From NCBI GenBank assembly GCA_024640405.1, contig JAHEFB010000002.1, forward strand, positions 1 to 64,000: DNA of 64,000 bases. The letters are read 5' to 3'. The notes below the pieces were generated by a model. That model saw nothing but the letters and a program-made list of their open reading frames with translations, did not search any database and was not told the origin of the DNA. This document shows, one piece after another, positions 19,783-29,637 of the stretch (position 1 is the first letter of the stretch; every line of letters starts with the position of its first letter). The position numbers and the translations under genes are program-made. Source of the stretch: Alphaproteobacteria bacterium. Its GTDB lineage: Bacteria; Pseudomonadota; Alphaproteobacteria; Rhizobiales; Aestuariivirgaceae.

Positions 19783-19939
19783 GGTTCCAAATCCTTATAG
19801 AGAAGATCAGCCGGAAGGGGTGATCGGAAGAGGCATTTGGCACCACAGTTGGCGGACGTTCAATTTCAGATAATCCAAAATTCTTGATCAATAGTCCTGT
19901 TTTGTTGTGAGTTTTGGGATTTTGGTGTAATGGGGATGC

Positions 19940-20896
19940 ATGGACCTCTTGAGTGATATACTGTCGCGTCTGCAACTCGCCGGCACTTTGTACTTCCGGA
20001 CTTCCTTCACCTCTCCGTGGAGTATTGCGGTGCCGCCCTTTGACAACGTTGCGCGTTTTCATTTTGCTCATCGCGGTCGCTGTTTTGTCCGGGTCACCGG
20101 CGCAGAAGAACCGGTTCAACTGGAGCAGGGCGACTTGATCATCATCATGCGTGGTGCCGGTCACACATTGTTTTGTGACCCGCGCACTGAAGATACCGCC
20201 GTACAGTTGGACCGTGTTGTGCAGGATTCGGGTTTTACCGGCAGTGGAACGCTGGTCTATGGAGAGTTGGGAACTGATCAGGAAACCCAACTGGTATGTG
20301 GGCATTTTGCGTTTGAAAAGAATGCTTTTCACCCTTTGTTTGATGCGCTGCCGGACCACATTCATGTTCGCAATTATGGCGGTGCCGCTGGTACCTGGAT
20401 GGAGAACACGCTTCGCGTGATAGGCGCCGAGGCCGGCAATGGCCAGATGGGCAGCGACATGATCGCGTTGAAGTTGTCCGAGATTGTGTTTGCCCAGGCG
20501 CTGCGTACTTATCTGACCTCCAATGCAGGCGACAAGCCGGTGCTGGCCGGTTTTGCTGATCCGTCGATTGCAAGGGCTCTCGAAGCGATCCACAAAGATC
20601 CTTCACGAGCCTGGTCTCTTGAAACGCTGGCCAGAACAGCCGGTCTGTCGCGAACGGCGTTCGCCAGCCGCTTTACGGCAACGATGTCAAATACCCCCAT
20701 GGGCTATGTCACACAGTGGCGGATGCAGATTGCGCGCCAAAGGCTCGCGGAGTCCAGACTGCCAATCATCGATATTGCGGAAGAGGCAGGCTATCAGTCG
20801 GAAGCTGCCTTCGGGCGCGTCTTCAAGAAACAACTGGGCGTAGCGCCTGCTGGCTACAGACGCCAGGTCCAACAATCCCGCGAGACCTCTGTGTGA
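19940..20896 (+). CDS. AraC family regulator with N-terminal cupin
   Basis: A 318-residue regulator: an AraC-type cupin domain (about 10-190; FAHRGRCFVRVTG, QGDLIIIMRGAGH) and a C-terminal double helix-turn-helix (about 205-310; SLETLARTAGLSRTAFASRF and PIIDIAEEAGYQSEAAFGRV). This cupin-AraC type often activates a neighbouring oxidoreductase or detoxification gene in response to a small effector. Candidates here are the downstream nnrU-MOSC pair or the divergent DUF4142-cupredoxin pair, which starts 157 bp away on the other strand. No clear operator was identified. Confidence 0.9.
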   Translation: MDLLSDILSRLQLAGTLYFRTSFTSPWSIAVPPFDNVARFHFAHRGRCFVRVTGAEEPVQLEQGDLIIIMRGAGHTLFCDPRTEDTAVQLDRVVQDSGFTGSGTLVYGELGTDQETQLVCGHFAFEKNAFHPLFDALPDHIHVRNYGGAAGTWMENTLRVIGAEAGNGQMGSDMIALKLSEIVFAQALRTYLTSNAGDKPVLAGFADPSIARALEAIHKDPSRAWSLETLARTAGLSRTAFASRFTATMSNTPMGYVTQWRMQIARQRLAESRLPIIDIAEEAGYQSEAAFGRVFKKQLGVAPAGYRRQVQQSRETSV

Positions 20897-20978
20897 CCAA
20901 CCGTCCATTGGCGCGGCTGTCTTCATTGCTGTAACAGTCGTCGAATTGACTTTGTTCAAACCGGATTGATCAAATTCC

Positions 20979-21554
20979 ATGTTGCTTTTTGTCGCCGTTG
21001 CCCTGTTTGCCGTCATTCATCTCATTCCTGCCTTTCCGGTTCTCAAGACCCGCCTGAAACAAAAGCTGGGCAAAAGTTACGGCATGCTGTTCGCAGCCGC
21101 GTCGATCGTGACCCTGGCGATGATCGTGATTGGCTGGCAAACGGCCGACCGCTCGCCGGTTTATGATCCTCCTGACTGGGGGTTTGGCGCCAATCTCGCC
21201 TTCAGTTTCGTGGCTTTCGTGATGCTGGGCGTGTTTCTGTTTCGCGGCAGGGCGAGGCAGTTCCTGCGTTTGCCGCTGGCTATCGGCGTTGTGTTCTGGG
21301 CGACGGGGCACTTGCTGGCCAATGGTGATCAGGCAAGCGTCATCCTGTTTGGTGGTATGCTTGTCTATGGCGCTGCTCATCTTGCAGCCGGTTTCGCTCG
21401 GGGCTTCCACCCTTCGCCGGAGGTTCGTCAGGGACATGACGTCATTGCATTGTTTGTAAGCGTCGCGCTGTACGGTGTCATGATCCAGATGCACCAGCAC
21501 ATCATTGGCGTGGCGCTTTTTTCGATTGAGGATATGGCCATCTTTGCCAGGTGA
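20979..21554 (+). CDS. NnrU family membrane protein (copy 2)
   Basis: A 191-residue second NnrU paralogue with the same layout as copy 1 (FAVIHLIPAFPVLKTRLKQK, AIGVVFWATGHLLANGDQAS) and about five membrane helices. Both copies keep the G-H-L-L-A-N-G motif and a late helix followed by H-Q near the C-terminus. Divergence between them is large, so this is not a recent tandem duplication. It probably shares a transcript with the MOSC gene, whose start overlaps its 3' end. Confidence 0.85.
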   Translation: MLLFVAVALFAVIHLIPAFPVLKTRLKQKLGKSYGMLFAAASIVTLAMIVIGWQTADRSPVYDPPDWGFGANLAFSFVAFVMLGVFLFRGRARQFLRLPLAIGVVFWATGHLLANGDQASVILFGGMLVYGAAHLAAGFARGFHPSPEVRQGHDVIALFVSVALYGVMIQMHQHIIGVALFSIEDMAIFAR

Positions 21555-22038
21555 ACTGCACAAAATCGGCCGATTGACCGGAATAGCCAGGCGCGCCAAA
21601 CGCCTTGAGCCAATGGAGGAATTGACGTCGGCACGCATAACATTGGCGGCGGGCGTTACAGGTGACCACAAGGGAAGCAGGTTTCCAAACCGGCAGATCA
21701 CCATTCTTTCGCTTGAAGCCTGGAGTAGGGCTGCTGAAGACGCGGGTGAACCAGGTCTGCCCTGGACCGCTCGCCGCGCAAATCTGCTGGTGGAAGGCGT
21801 TGACTTGCCGCGTGCGGCTGGAGGGGTTGTTCGCGTCGGAGAGACGGTGCTGGAAATCACTGGTCAGACCGTGCCGTGCAAGCGTATGGATGATGCTTTG
21901 TCCGGTTTGCGCAAGGCACTTCATGCTGACTGGCGTGGCGGTGTAACATGCCGGGTGCGGCAGGGTGGTCTGGTAAAATTGCAGGATCCGGTCGAAGTGC
22001 TGGTTTCACCACCACAGCGGGTGATAAGGTTACCCTGA
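21544..22038 (+). CDS. MOSC domain protein
   Basis: A protein of about 164 residues with a MOSC domain, a fold related to the C-terminus of molybdenum cofactor sulfurases. Typical elements are VTGDHKGSRF, RQITILSLEAW, RRANLLVEGVDLP and a conserved Cys in ITGQTVPCKRMD. Stand-alone MOSC proteins of this size are thought to handle Mo-cofactor sulfur or bind molybdopterin. No ATG begins the domain; the TTG at 21544 is chosen as closest to the fold start, overlapping nnrU by 11 bp, but TTG 21505 and ATG 21613 remain possible. Confidence 0.75.
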   Translation: MPGELHKIGRLTGIARRAKRLEPMEELTSARITLAAGVTGDHKGSRFPNRQITILSLEAWSRAAEDAGEPGLPWTARRANLLVEGVDLPRAAGGVVRVGETVLEITGQTVPCKRMDDALSGLRKALHADWRGGVTCRVRQGGLVKLQDPVEVLVSPPQRVIRLP

Positions 22039-22074
22039 TCCGGATCGAACTGCGAAAAGGGATACAGACCAACG

Positions 22075-22893
22075 ATGTCCGTCCAGAAACAGGTGCGCCG
22101 CCTCACGGCCCCCGACATTGCCGCGCGAAAAAATGCCGAACCGATTGTATCTTTGACGGCCTATCACGCCCATACCGCCGGCATGGCCGACAAATATTGC
22201 GATTTTCTGCTGGTGGGCGACTCGCTTGGCATGGTGATGCACGGTTTTGAATCAACCGTGCCTGTGCCGCTCGATCTCATGATAATGCATGGCAAGGCTG
22301 TTGTCCGGGGTTCACAGCGAGCCCTGGTAGTGGTTGACATGCCGTTTGGCAGTTATGAGGAGAGTCCGCCGGTGGCCTTCAGAAACGCCGCTCACATCAT
22401 GAAGCAGACCAACTGCGGTGCAGTGAAGCTCGAAGGCGGCAGCCATATGGCTGAAACCATCAGTTATCTGGTGCAGCGCGGCATTCCGGTAATGGCCCAT
22501 GTCGGTCTTACACCTCAGTCGATAAACACCATTGGCGGTTTCAAGACACAAGGCCGCCAGCGTGATCAATGGGCGGCAATAGAAGCGGATGCAAAATCTG
22601 TGTCTGACGCGGGCGCATTCAGTGTTGTGCTGGAGGCAATGGCAGAACCTCTGGCGGCGCGGATTACCAGGGCGGTTCCCATCCCGACAATTGGTATTGG
22701 AGCCTCGGCCGCCTGTGACGGTCAAATCCTTGTCATGGAAGACATGCTGGGCTTGAGCCCTCGTGTACCGAAATTCGTCAAGGAGTTCGGCAAGGTTGGC
22801 CGCGCCATTGAACGAGCCATCAAGCTTTATTCCGATGAAGTCCGGAGCCGCACGTTTCCGGCGCCCGAGAACACCTATGATGTGAAGGATTGA
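22075..22893 (+). CDS. panB: 3-methyl-2-oxobutanoate hydroxymethyltransferase
   Basis: Ketopantoate hydroxymethyltransferase (272 residues), the first committed step of pantothenate synthesis. Motifs: [32 protein letters not shown] (metal-binding Asp), [28 protein letters not shown] and the catalytic Glu region [35 protein letters not shown] completes the TIM-barrel set. panC is not in the window. It follows the MOSC gene by 36 bp and precedes the multicopper oxidase by 6 bp, so it may lie in one transcript with unrelated neighbours. Confidence 0.95.
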   Translation: MSVQKQVRRLTAPDIAARKNAEPIVSLTAYHAHTAGMADKYCDFLLVGDSLGMVMHGFESTVPVPLDLMIMHGKAVVRGSQRALVVVDMPFGSYEESPPVAFRNAAHIMKQTNCGAVKLEGGSHMAETISYLVQRGIPVMAHVGLTPQSINTIGGFKTQGRQRDQWAAIEADAKSVSDAGAFSVVLEAMAEPLAARITRAVPIPTIGIGASAACDGQILVMEDMLGLSPRVPKFVKEFGKVGRAIERAIKLYSDEVRSRTFPAPENTYDVKD

Positions 22894-22899
22894 AATCTT

Positions 22900-24309
22900 A
22901 TGACTGTCAACCGCCGTCAGATGTTTGCAGGAACAGCCGCTTGCCTGGCTGTGGTTTGTGGCAGCCCGATCCGGCTTTCGGCTCAAGAGGCAAGTGACGG
23001 TTTCACTGAACTGAAAATTGCAAGAGTAAACCGGGTACTCCTTGAAGGCGGCAAGGAAGCCGGACTGTGGACCTACAATGGCGTCAATCCGGGGCCTGAA
23101 ATTCGCGTCAGACGCCATGGCGAAGTCAAGGTGCGCCTGGTGAACGGCCTGGATGAGCCAACCATGTTGCATTGGCATGGCATCCGCATCGATAATGCCA
23201 TGGACGGCTCCCCGCTAACCCAAAATCCCGTCGGTCCCGGTGAGACCTTCGACTATGTATTTCCCGTCCCGGATGCCGGCACCTATTGGTATCATCCGCA
23301 TATTGGATCATCCAGACAGGTGGAACACGGTCTTTACGGGGCTTTGATAGTTGAAGAAGAAACCCCGCCTGCTGACATGAGCGAATTGACTCTCGTACTG
23401 GACGACTGGCTCATCAATGATGACGGCACCATCAACCAGGAAACCTTCGGAGACATCCGCATGGCTGCCCACGCCGGCAGAATGGGCAACTGGTTCACCG
23501 TCAACGGCGAGTCGCGTCCGCATCTGGTTGCACCTGCCGGCAGGCGTTTGCGATTGCGGTTGCTTAACTGTGCCAACGCCCGCGTCATGAACCTTCAGGT
23601 CAAGGGGGCAGAACCGCATATACTTGCGCTGGATGGACAGCCCCTGGGCAAGCCGCGCGTGCTGGGCACAGAACCGTTGCAACTCGGTCCGGGTGGGCGG
23701 GCCGATCTGTTGATCCGGCGAGCGACGGAACAAATTACCTTGGCAAATGTCAATCAGGCCAACGAACCGCTGGAGGTCGCCTACATAGATCGCGAAGGTG
23801 CCCAGGATGAAAAAGACACCTCTGATATCGCTGCTCTTCCAACCAACGGGTTGCCGCAGACCATGGATGTATCCGGAGTGACTGCCCGTAAACTGGTCAT
23901 GGAAGGCGGTGCCATGGGCGGGTTGACCGGCGCCAAATTGCGGGGTCGCGACGTCGACATGAGAGAAATGGTGCAAAATGGCATGGCCTGGGCGTTTAAC
24001 GGTGTGGCCGGCATCACGGAAGAACCGTTTGCCAACTTGAAACTGGGTGAAACGGCCGTTTTCGATTTCATCAACAAGACCGCCTGGCCGCACGCCATGC
24101 ATTTGCACGGCCATCATATGTTGCCGGTGATGATTGACGACAAGCCCCTTATAACTCAGGATTGGCGGGATACCGCTGTTGTGGCTGCCAACAGCACAAT
24201 GCGCGTGGCGTTCGTCGCCGACAATCCAGGCAAATGGATGTTGCATTGTCATATGCTTGAGCATCAGGCAGCCGGCATGATGACGTGGGTAAACGTCGAA
24301 ATTGACTGA
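22900..24309 (+). CDS. Tat-exported multicopper oxidase
   Basis: A 469-residue three-cupredoxin-domain oxidase. The N-terminus has a twin-arginine motif (NRRQMFAG). All copper sites are present: MLHWHGIR, TYWYHPHIG, HAMHLHGHHM and the C-terminal HCHMLEHQAAGMM, whose Met is the likely axial ligand of the type 1 copper. It would couple oxidation of Cu(I) or another small donor to reduction of O2 to water in the periplasm, as CueO and CopA do. Methionine-rich inserts typical of CueO are absent. No copper-ATPase or CopZ gene is adjacent. Confidence 0.88.
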   Translation: MTVNRRQMFAGTAACLAVVCGSPIRLSAQEASDGFTELKIARVNRVLLEGGKEAGLWTYNGVNPGPEIRVRRHGEVKVRLVNGLDEPTMLHWHGIRIDNAMDGSPLTQNPVGPGETFDYVFPVPDAGTYWYHPHIGSSRQVEHGLYGALIVEEETPPADMSELTLVLDDWLINDDGTINQETFGDIRMAAHAGRMGNWFTVNGESRPHLVAPAGRRLRLRLLNCANARVMNLQVKGAEPHILALDGQPLGKPRVLGTEPLQLGPGGRADLLIRRATEQITLANVNQANEPLEVAYIDREGAQDEKDTSDIAALPTNGLPQTMDVSGVTARKLVMEGGAMGGLTGAKLRGRDVDMREMVQNGMAWAFNGVAGITEEPFANLKLGETAVFDFINKTAWPHAMHLHGHHMLPVMIDDKPLITQDWRDTAVVAANSTMRVAFVADNPGKWMLHCHMLEHQAAGMMTWVNVEID

Positions 24310-24439
24310 GCATGCGGCGTTGCATCCTTTTGCAATCACCTCAATTTGCCTTGATCGGGCGGTGCGCCTGCTTTACCCAAGGCGCATCGTAGCGCGGTCA
24401 TTTGATGAAACCGCCATATTTCAAGACGTGGAATGACTG

Positions 24440-25111
24440 ATGAGTGACGATGGATTGTTTCGCGAAGTGGACGAAGAAGTCCGCAGCGACAAGATTGCGC
24501 AAATATGGAAGCGTTTCGGCAATTTGATCATTGCCGGATGTGTTGCGCTTGTGTTGGGCGTTGGTGGCTTCAAGGGCTGGCAGTACTGGCAGGCCCAGCT
24601 TGCCGAAAAGGCCGGCATGGACTGGTACGGTGCCATTGCGCTGAGCGATTCCGGCAAAACTGCTGAGGCCGATGCCGCGTTCGATCAGATCACAAAATCA
24701 GGTCACAAGGGCTATGCGGTGTTGGCGAAACTGTCCCAGGCAGCCCGCCTCGGCCAGGATGGCAAATCGGCAGATGCGGTCAGGATTTATGATAGCGTGG
24801 TCGCCGACAGTTCAGTCGACCAGCCGCTGCGGGAACTGGCCAGGGTACGCGCTGCATATCTGCTGGTAGACACGGCAAGTGTCCCGGATATCGCTGCCCG
24901 GCTCAAGGGCCTTGGCGCAAACAATTCGTCCTGGCGTCATGCAGTACGTGAAATTCTGGCTTTGGCCAATGTTCGGGCAGCCGACTACAAGGCTGCGGAC
25001 GATCAACTGAATCTGATCCTTGAAGATCAGGCAACCCCCGCTGCGTTGCGAAGCCGCTCTGTACTTGTGTCGGCACAAATACAAACGCTCCTGCCTGCAA
25101 CGGCCAATTAG
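24440..25111 (+). CDS. YfgM/TPR_21-like membrane-anchored protein
   Basis: A 223-residue protein with a short cytoplasmic N-terminus, one membrane helix (NLIIAGCVALVLGVGGFKGW, about 28-47) and a periplasmic helical TPR-like region. Size and layout fit YfgM (TPR_21 family), which binds the SecYEG translocon and periplasmic chaperones. It lies 12 nt upstream of der, matching the conserved yfgM-(bamB)-der neighbourhood; bamB is absent between them here. Confidence 0.8.
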   Translation: MSDDGLFREVDEEVRSDKIAQIWKRFGNLIIAGCVALVLGVGGFKGWQYWQAQLAEKAGMDWYGAIALSDSGKTAEADAAFDQITKSGHKGYAVLAKLSQAARLGQDGKSADAVRIYDSVVADSSVDQPLRELARVRAAYLLVDTASVPDIAARLKGLGANNSSWRHAVREILALANVRAADYKAADDQLNLILEDQATPAALRSRSVLVSAQIQTLLPATAN

Positions 25112-25123
25112 AAAGCGACATCG

Positions 25124-26581
25124 ATGGCCTCGCAGACCGTACAGGCCAAACGGCTTCCGACACTGGCTATCGTCGGCAGGCCGAATGTTGGCAAGTCCAC
25201 ATTGTTCAACAGGTTGACGGGTAAACGTCTGGCGTTGGTCGATGATCGGCCCGGTGTGACCCGTGACAGGCGCGAGGGTGACGCCAGTATCGGTGGTTTG
25301 AAGTTTCGCATTGTTGATACCGCCGGCCTTGAAGACGCTGGTCCTGATAGTCTGGCCCGCCGCATGACCGAGCAAAGCAGGCAGGCGATTGAACAGGCCG
25401 ATGTCTGTCTGTTCATGGTTGACGGGCGCGCGGGTGTCACACCATCGGATGAACATTTCGCGGAATTGGTCCGCAGAACGGGCAAGCCGGTCATAATTGC
25501 TGCCAACAAGGCCGAAGGCGGCAAGGGCGAGGCGGGGCGTCTGGAAAGTTACTCGCTGGGCCTTGGTGAGCCGGTGGCCATATCTGCCGAGCACGGTGAG
25601 GGTCTGGGCGACCTGTATGACGCGCTGGAGGAAGCCTTCAGATTGCACGGTCCGACAGTCGACCAAACTGAAGTCGATGGTGATGTGGACTATTTTGATG
25701 ACGTCTTTGAGTTCGATCCCGACGATGAAGACGCAGGCGACGGGCTTGCGCCGGACAGACCCTTGCGGCTTGCTATCGTTGGCCGGCCGAACGCGGGAAA
25801 ATCGACACTCATCAATAGGCTTGTTGGTGAAGAGCGCATGCTTACCGGGCCTGAAGCCGGAATAACCCGGGACGCCATTGGTGTTGACTGGGAATGGAAC
25901 GGCCAGCGCATAAAACTCTGGGATACCGCCGGCATGCGCAAGAAGGCGCGTGTCAACGACAAGCTTGAGAAGATGTCGGTGTCAGACGGACTGCGGGCCA
26001 TCAAGTTTGCGGAAGTTGTTGTGCTGTTGATAGATGCGACCCAACCGCTTGAGAAACAGGACCTGCAACTTGCCTCTCTCATGGCCCGCGAGGGCAGGGC
26101 CATGGTGCTCGCCATCAACAAGTGGGACCTTGTAGACGAAAAGGACAAACTCCGCCGCGACATCGAGATTGAAGTCACCCGGCTACTTCCCCAGGTCTCC
26201 GGCATAGCGGTGGTCACATTTTCCGGCTTGAGCGGTCGCGGCGTGCACAAGCTGATGCCGGCGGTCATGGAAACCTACAAGCTGTGGAACATGCGCATTC
26301 CCACCAACAAGCTCAACGGCTGGCTGGAAGAACAGGTTCAGCGCCATCCTCCGCCTGCTCCTGGTGGCAGGCGCATTCGGTTGCGCTACATTACCCAGGT
26401 CAATGCCCGTCCGCCGACTTTCGTGGTATTTTGTTCCAACGCAGCCAATATGCCGGAAAGCTACAACCGCTATCTTATCAACGGTTTGCGGGAAGATTTC
26501 GGTTTGTGGGGGGTGCCCGTTCGCATCAACTTGCGGGAAGGCAAGAACCCCTATGCAAACAAGGCGAAGAAACAGCGCTAG
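25124..26581 (+). CDS. der: Ribosome-assembly GTPase Der (EngA)
   Basis: A 485-residue GTPase with two tandem G domains, needed for maturation of the 50S subunit. The first P-loop is [13 protein letters not shown] and the second [21 protein letters not shown] and [11 protein letters not shown] are the two G3 sites, and [10 protein letters not shown] the second G4. The C-terminal KH-like domain is complete ([20 protein letters not shown]). An acidic linker (about 186-208) joins the two G domains. It ends 15 bp from the convergent hydratase gene. Confidence 0.96.
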   Translation: MASQTVQAKRLPTLAIVGRPNVGKSTLFNRLTGKRLALVDDRPGVTRDRREGDASIGGLKFRIVDTAGLEDAGPDSLARRMTEQSRQAIEQADVCLFMVDGRAGVTPSDEHFAELVRRTGKPVIIAANKAEGGKGEAGRLESYSLGLGEPVAISAEHGEGLGDLYDALEEAFRLHGPTVDQTEVDGDVDYFDDVFEFDPDDEDAGDGLAPDRPLRLAIVGRPNAGKSTLINRLVGEERMLTGPEAGITRDAIGVDWEWNGQRIKLWDTAGMRKKARVNDKLEKMSVSDGLRAIKFAEVVVLLIDATQPLEKQDLQLASLMAREGRAMVLAINKWDLVDEKDKLRRDIEIEVTRLLPQVSGIAVVTFSGLSGRGVHKLMPAVMETYKLWNMRIPTNKLNGWLEEQVQRHPPPAPGGRRIRLRYITQVNARPPTFVVFCSNAANMPESYNRYLINGLREDFGLWGVPVRINLREGKNPYANKAKKQR

Positions 26582-26596
26582 TCGATTGAAATGAAT

Positions 26597-27358
26597 CTAT
26601 TTATAGCGGGCGCTGACTTCGCCGCACTGAGCGCAGCTGCTGGTGACTTCATCACCGTGCGCGACGTAGACCAGTCCCGTAACAACACCGGTCGTAACAA
26701 CCTCGCCGGCCTGCAGTGCGAGACCGTTGGCGTTGAGATAGTTGGCAAGCCAGGTTAGAGCGATATCAGGGCCGCCAAGAGCGTTGATGCCCAGTCCGAC
26801 CGTTTCCGGCTGACCATTCTTGCTGACGACAAGCTCCAGCGCCGCATATTCTCCAGCAGGCAGCACCTCATTGGCCGGGCCCAGCGTAAAGGCGTCATTG
26901 CATCCGCCATCAGCAATATTCCACATATTGCCGTCTTCCAGGCCGCCCGGCAGCCTGCGGTTGACCAATTCCAGCGACAAATGCACCGATGCAACCGCGG
27001 AGATCACCTTCTCGACGCTGTGTTCTGCGTCTCCCGCCGGCAGGTTCCGCGCCATGATGAAGGCTATCTCCGGCTCGACGAGGCGGATGGCCTTGTTGTT
27101 TAGTGGCACTTCGCCATAATTTGCAAAGGTGCGTTCGGCATAGATCGGTCCGGGGAAAGGTCCGTCTGCACGCAACATGTCCTTTGCCATTTTGCTCGTG
27201 CAGCCAATCTTCCAGCCGGTTTGTGTCCATCCCGTCAAACCGGCTGCCTCGCATTGCACAGCAAACGCTTCGCGTTCCGTGGCAGGCTCGCCATCGGGAT
27301 AGGCTTCAAGCTTGCGGCCCTGTATGCGGGCATCGGCCAGAATTTGTGCAACTGTCAT
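26597..27358 (-). CDS. 2-keto-4-pentenoate hydratase-type protein (FAH superfamily)
   Basis: A 253-residue FAH-superfamily protein closest in layout to 2-keto-4-pentenoate hydratases (MhpD/HpaH-like): GWKIGCTSKMAKDML, LVEPEIAFIMARNLP with the metal-binding Glu pair, HLSLELVNRR and an LGINALGGPDIALTWLANYL segment. These enzymes hydrate 2-hydroxypenta-2,4-dienoate in aromatic meta-cleavage pathways or decarboxylate related oxo acids. No extradiol dioxygenase or aldolase is adjacent, so the substrate is open. It is 4 nt downstream of an SDR gene, probably co-transcribed. Confidence 0.8.
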   Translation of the reverse strand: MTVAQILADARIQGRKLEAYPDGEPATEREAFAVQCEAAGLTGWTQTGWKIGCTSKMAKDMLRADGPFPGPIYAERTFANYGEVPLNNKAIRLVEPEIAFIMARNLPAGDAEHSVEKVISAVASVHLSLELVNRRLPGGLEDGNMWNIADGGCNDAFTLGPANEVLPAGEYAALELVVSKNGQPETVGLGINALGGPDIALTWLANYLNANGLALQAGEVVTTGVVTGLVYVAHGDEVTSSCAQCGEVSARYK

Positions 27359-27362
27359 CAGA

Positions 27363-28094
27363 TTACCTCCGCTGCGTCAGGATACTGTCCTTAAAATCGT
27401 AAATGTAGCCGTTTCCCTTCGCATCCGGTGAACATAACGAAATCATCGCTTCGGCCAATTGATCGGGTGTTGCCAGTGATGCCTGGTCCTCACCCGGCAT
27501 GGCTTGCCGGCGCATCCGGGTGGCTATTGGGCCGGGGTTCAACAGGTTTGCTGTTGCATTTGTTGTCGCAAGTTCAGCGGCCCAGGTACGCACCAGCATT
27601 TCAAGTGCCGCCTTGGATACAGCGTAACCGCCCCAATAGGCCCGTGCCTTGTGGGCGGCGCCGGATGTCACAAATATGCCGCGGCCTGCGTCAGACGCCT
27701 TGAGCAGCGGTTCCAGCGACCGGATCAACCGGTAGTTCGCAGTTACATTGACTGCCATCAGGTCATCAAACGTATCCGGCTTCAAATGCTGCAACGGGGT
27801 TAGAGTGCCCAGGATACCCGCATTGCCGATCAGAATATCGAGCTTGCCCCAACGTTCCGCGATCGGTGCACCAAGCCGGTCTATGCCGGCGAAATCCTTG
27901 ATGTCCAGTGGCACCAGCGTGGAGGATCCACCGGCAGCGCGAATTTCATCATCAAGTTCCTCCAGCCCACCGACGGTGCGTGCAGTCGCGATGACATGTG
28001 CGCCTTGCGATGCCAGTTTCAGGGCTATCGCCCGTCCTATGCCGCGGGACGCGCCTGTAACCAGAGCTACCCGCCCAGCAAGAGAATTTGCCAT
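27363..28094 (-). CDS. Short-chain dehydrogenase/reductase
   Basis: A 243-residue classical SDR. TGASRGIGRAIA is the dinucleotide-binding loop, NAGILG the structural motif, and YAVSK (YxxxK) the catalytic pair after Ser in VTSGAAHK. Arg and Thr after the second beta-strand (ATARTVGG) hint at NADP(H) preference. Similar SDRs are usually annotated only as oxidoreductases; the substrate is unknown. It directly precedes the hydratase and follows purF on the same strand with a 27-bp gap. Confidence 0.87.
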   Translation of the reverse strand: MANSLAGRVALVTGASRGIGRAIALKLASQGAHVIATARTVGGLEELDDEIRAAGGSSTLVPLDIKDFAGIDRLGAPIAERWGKLDILIGNAGILGTLTPLQHLKPDTFDDLMAVNVTANYRLIRSLEPLLKASDAGRGIFVTSGAAHKARAYWGGYAVSKAALEMLVRTWAAELATTNATANLLNPGPIATRMRRQAMPGEDQASLATPDQLAEAMISLCSPDAKGNGYIYDFKDSILTQRR

Positions 28095-28121
28095 GGAAAA
28101 CTTCCTGAAAGTTTCTGCAGA

Positions 28122-29600
28122 TCAACCCGCCTCGGCCAACAGCGACAACTGATGTGGATTGCCGCCTTCGCTATAGTCGGTGAGCGCGGTCGGATAATCT
28201 CCCGTGAAGCAGTGGTCGGTAAATTGTGGCCGGACAGGATCCCGCTTTTCGTAGCCGGTAGCCCGGTAAATGCCTTCTATGGAAAGAAAGGTAAGTGACT
28301 GCACACCGATATACTCGGTCATTTCTTCCAGAGTATGGGTTGCCGCCAGCAGTGCTTTTTGTTCCGGCGTATCAATACCGTAGAAATCCGGGTGCGTGAT
28401 CGGTGGTGAAGCAATGGCCATGTGAACTTCCCGGGCTCCTGCTTCGCGCATCATTTGTACGATCTTCACTGAAGTTGTGCCGCGTACAATGGAATCATCC
28501 ACCAGCATAACGCGCTTGCCTTCAATAACCGCACGATTGGCATTGTGTTTCAGCTTTACGCCGAGCGCGCGAATTTGCTGTGTGGGTTCGATGAAGGTTC
28601 GTCCCACATAGTGATTGCGGATAATGCCCAGTTCAAACGGGACGCCTGCTTCCTGTGAGTAGCCAAGTGCTGCCGGTACTCCGGAATCCGGAACCGGGAT
28701 GACGACATCCACGTCGGCGCCTGCCTCCCTGGCAAGTTCGCGGCCCATCTCCTTGCGCACCTGATAGACCGAACGTCCGCCGATGACGCTGTCCGGCCGG
28801 GAAAAGTAGATATACTCGAAAATACAGGGGCGGGCCTGCTGTTGCGGAAACGGCTTGATGGATTCCACACCCTTTTCCGTCACCACGACGACTTCGCCGT
28901 TTTCGATTTCGCGTACGAACCGCGCCCCGATGATGTCCAGGGCGCACGTTTCACTGGACAATATGTACGCACCGTTCAGCTCACCTAGAACCAGGGGGCG
29001 AATGCCGAGTGGATCGCGCGCACCGATCATTTTCTTGGAGGACAGGCAAACCAGCGAGTAGGCGCCCTCCAGCGCCTTGATGGCATCGATGAACCGGTCA
29101 ACCAGATGCCGTTGCCGCGACCGCGCGACCAGATGCAGGACAGCCTCGGTATCAGAAGTTGACTGACAGATTGCTCCGTCGGCTATCAGCGAACGACGCA
29201 ATGCCAGTCCGTTGGTGATGTTGCCGTTATGCGCTACGGCAAAGCCGCCGGTAGACAATTCGGCAAACATTGGCTGCACGTTGCGCAAGACCTGCTCGCC
29301 GGTTGTTGAATAGCGCGTGTGGCCCACCGAAGCACGGCCCTTGAGGCGCTGCATGGTGGCCGCTTTGGAAAATGCGTCACCAACCAGTCCGATACGCCGC
29401 TCTGAGTGGAAACGCTTGCCGTCAAAAGAAACAATACCGCACGCTTCCTGGCCACGATGTTGCAGGGCATGCAGACCCAAAGCGGTCAGGGCCGAGGCAT
29501 CTTCGTGGCCGAACACGCCGAACACCCCGCATTCTTCGCGCAAGCTGTCGCCATCCATGTCCGGGTCGAAAGTCAGTCTACCGTGAGCGTCCGTCATCAT
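28122..29600 (-). CDS. purF: Amidophosphoribosyltransferase
   Basis: A 492-residue glutamine PRPP amidotransferase, which makes phosphoribosylamine in the first step of purine synthesis. The nucleophile is Cys24 in REECGVFGVFG, exposed after removal of a 23-residue propeptide as in the E. coli-unlike, Bacillus-type enzymes. The PRPP loop VMLVDDSIVRGTTS is intact. Ser/Cys-rich Fe-S ligands of the Bacillus enzyme are not obvious. It lies downstream of cvpA, the classic cvpA-purF order. Confidence 0.95.
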   Translation of the reverse strand: MMTDAHGRLTFDPDMDGDSLREECGVFGVFGHEDASALTALGLHALQHRGQEACGIVSFDGKRFHSERRIGLVGDAFSKAATMQRLKGRASVGHTRYSTTGEQVLRNVQPMFAELSTGGFAVAHNGNITNGLALRRSLIADGAICQSTSDTEAVLHLVARSRQRHLVDRFIDAIKALEGAYSLVCLSSKKMIGARDPLGIRPLVLGELNGAYILSSETCALDIIGARFVREIENGEVVVVTEKGVESIKPFPQQQARPCIFEYIYFSRPDSVIGGRSVYQVRKEMGRELAREAGADVDVVIPVPDSGVPAALGYSQEAGVPFELGIIRNHYVGRTFIEPTQQIRALGVKLKHNANRAVIEGKRVMLVDDSIVRGTTSVKIVQMMREAGAREVHMAIASPPITHPDFYGIDTPEQKALLAATHTLEEMTEYIGVQSLTFLSIEGIYRATGYEKRDPVRPQFTDHCFTGDYPTALTDYSEGGNPHQLSLLAEAG

Positions 29601-29637
29601 GCTCTGCCTTTTAGTACCCGGCCGCAGACTGCGTCAA

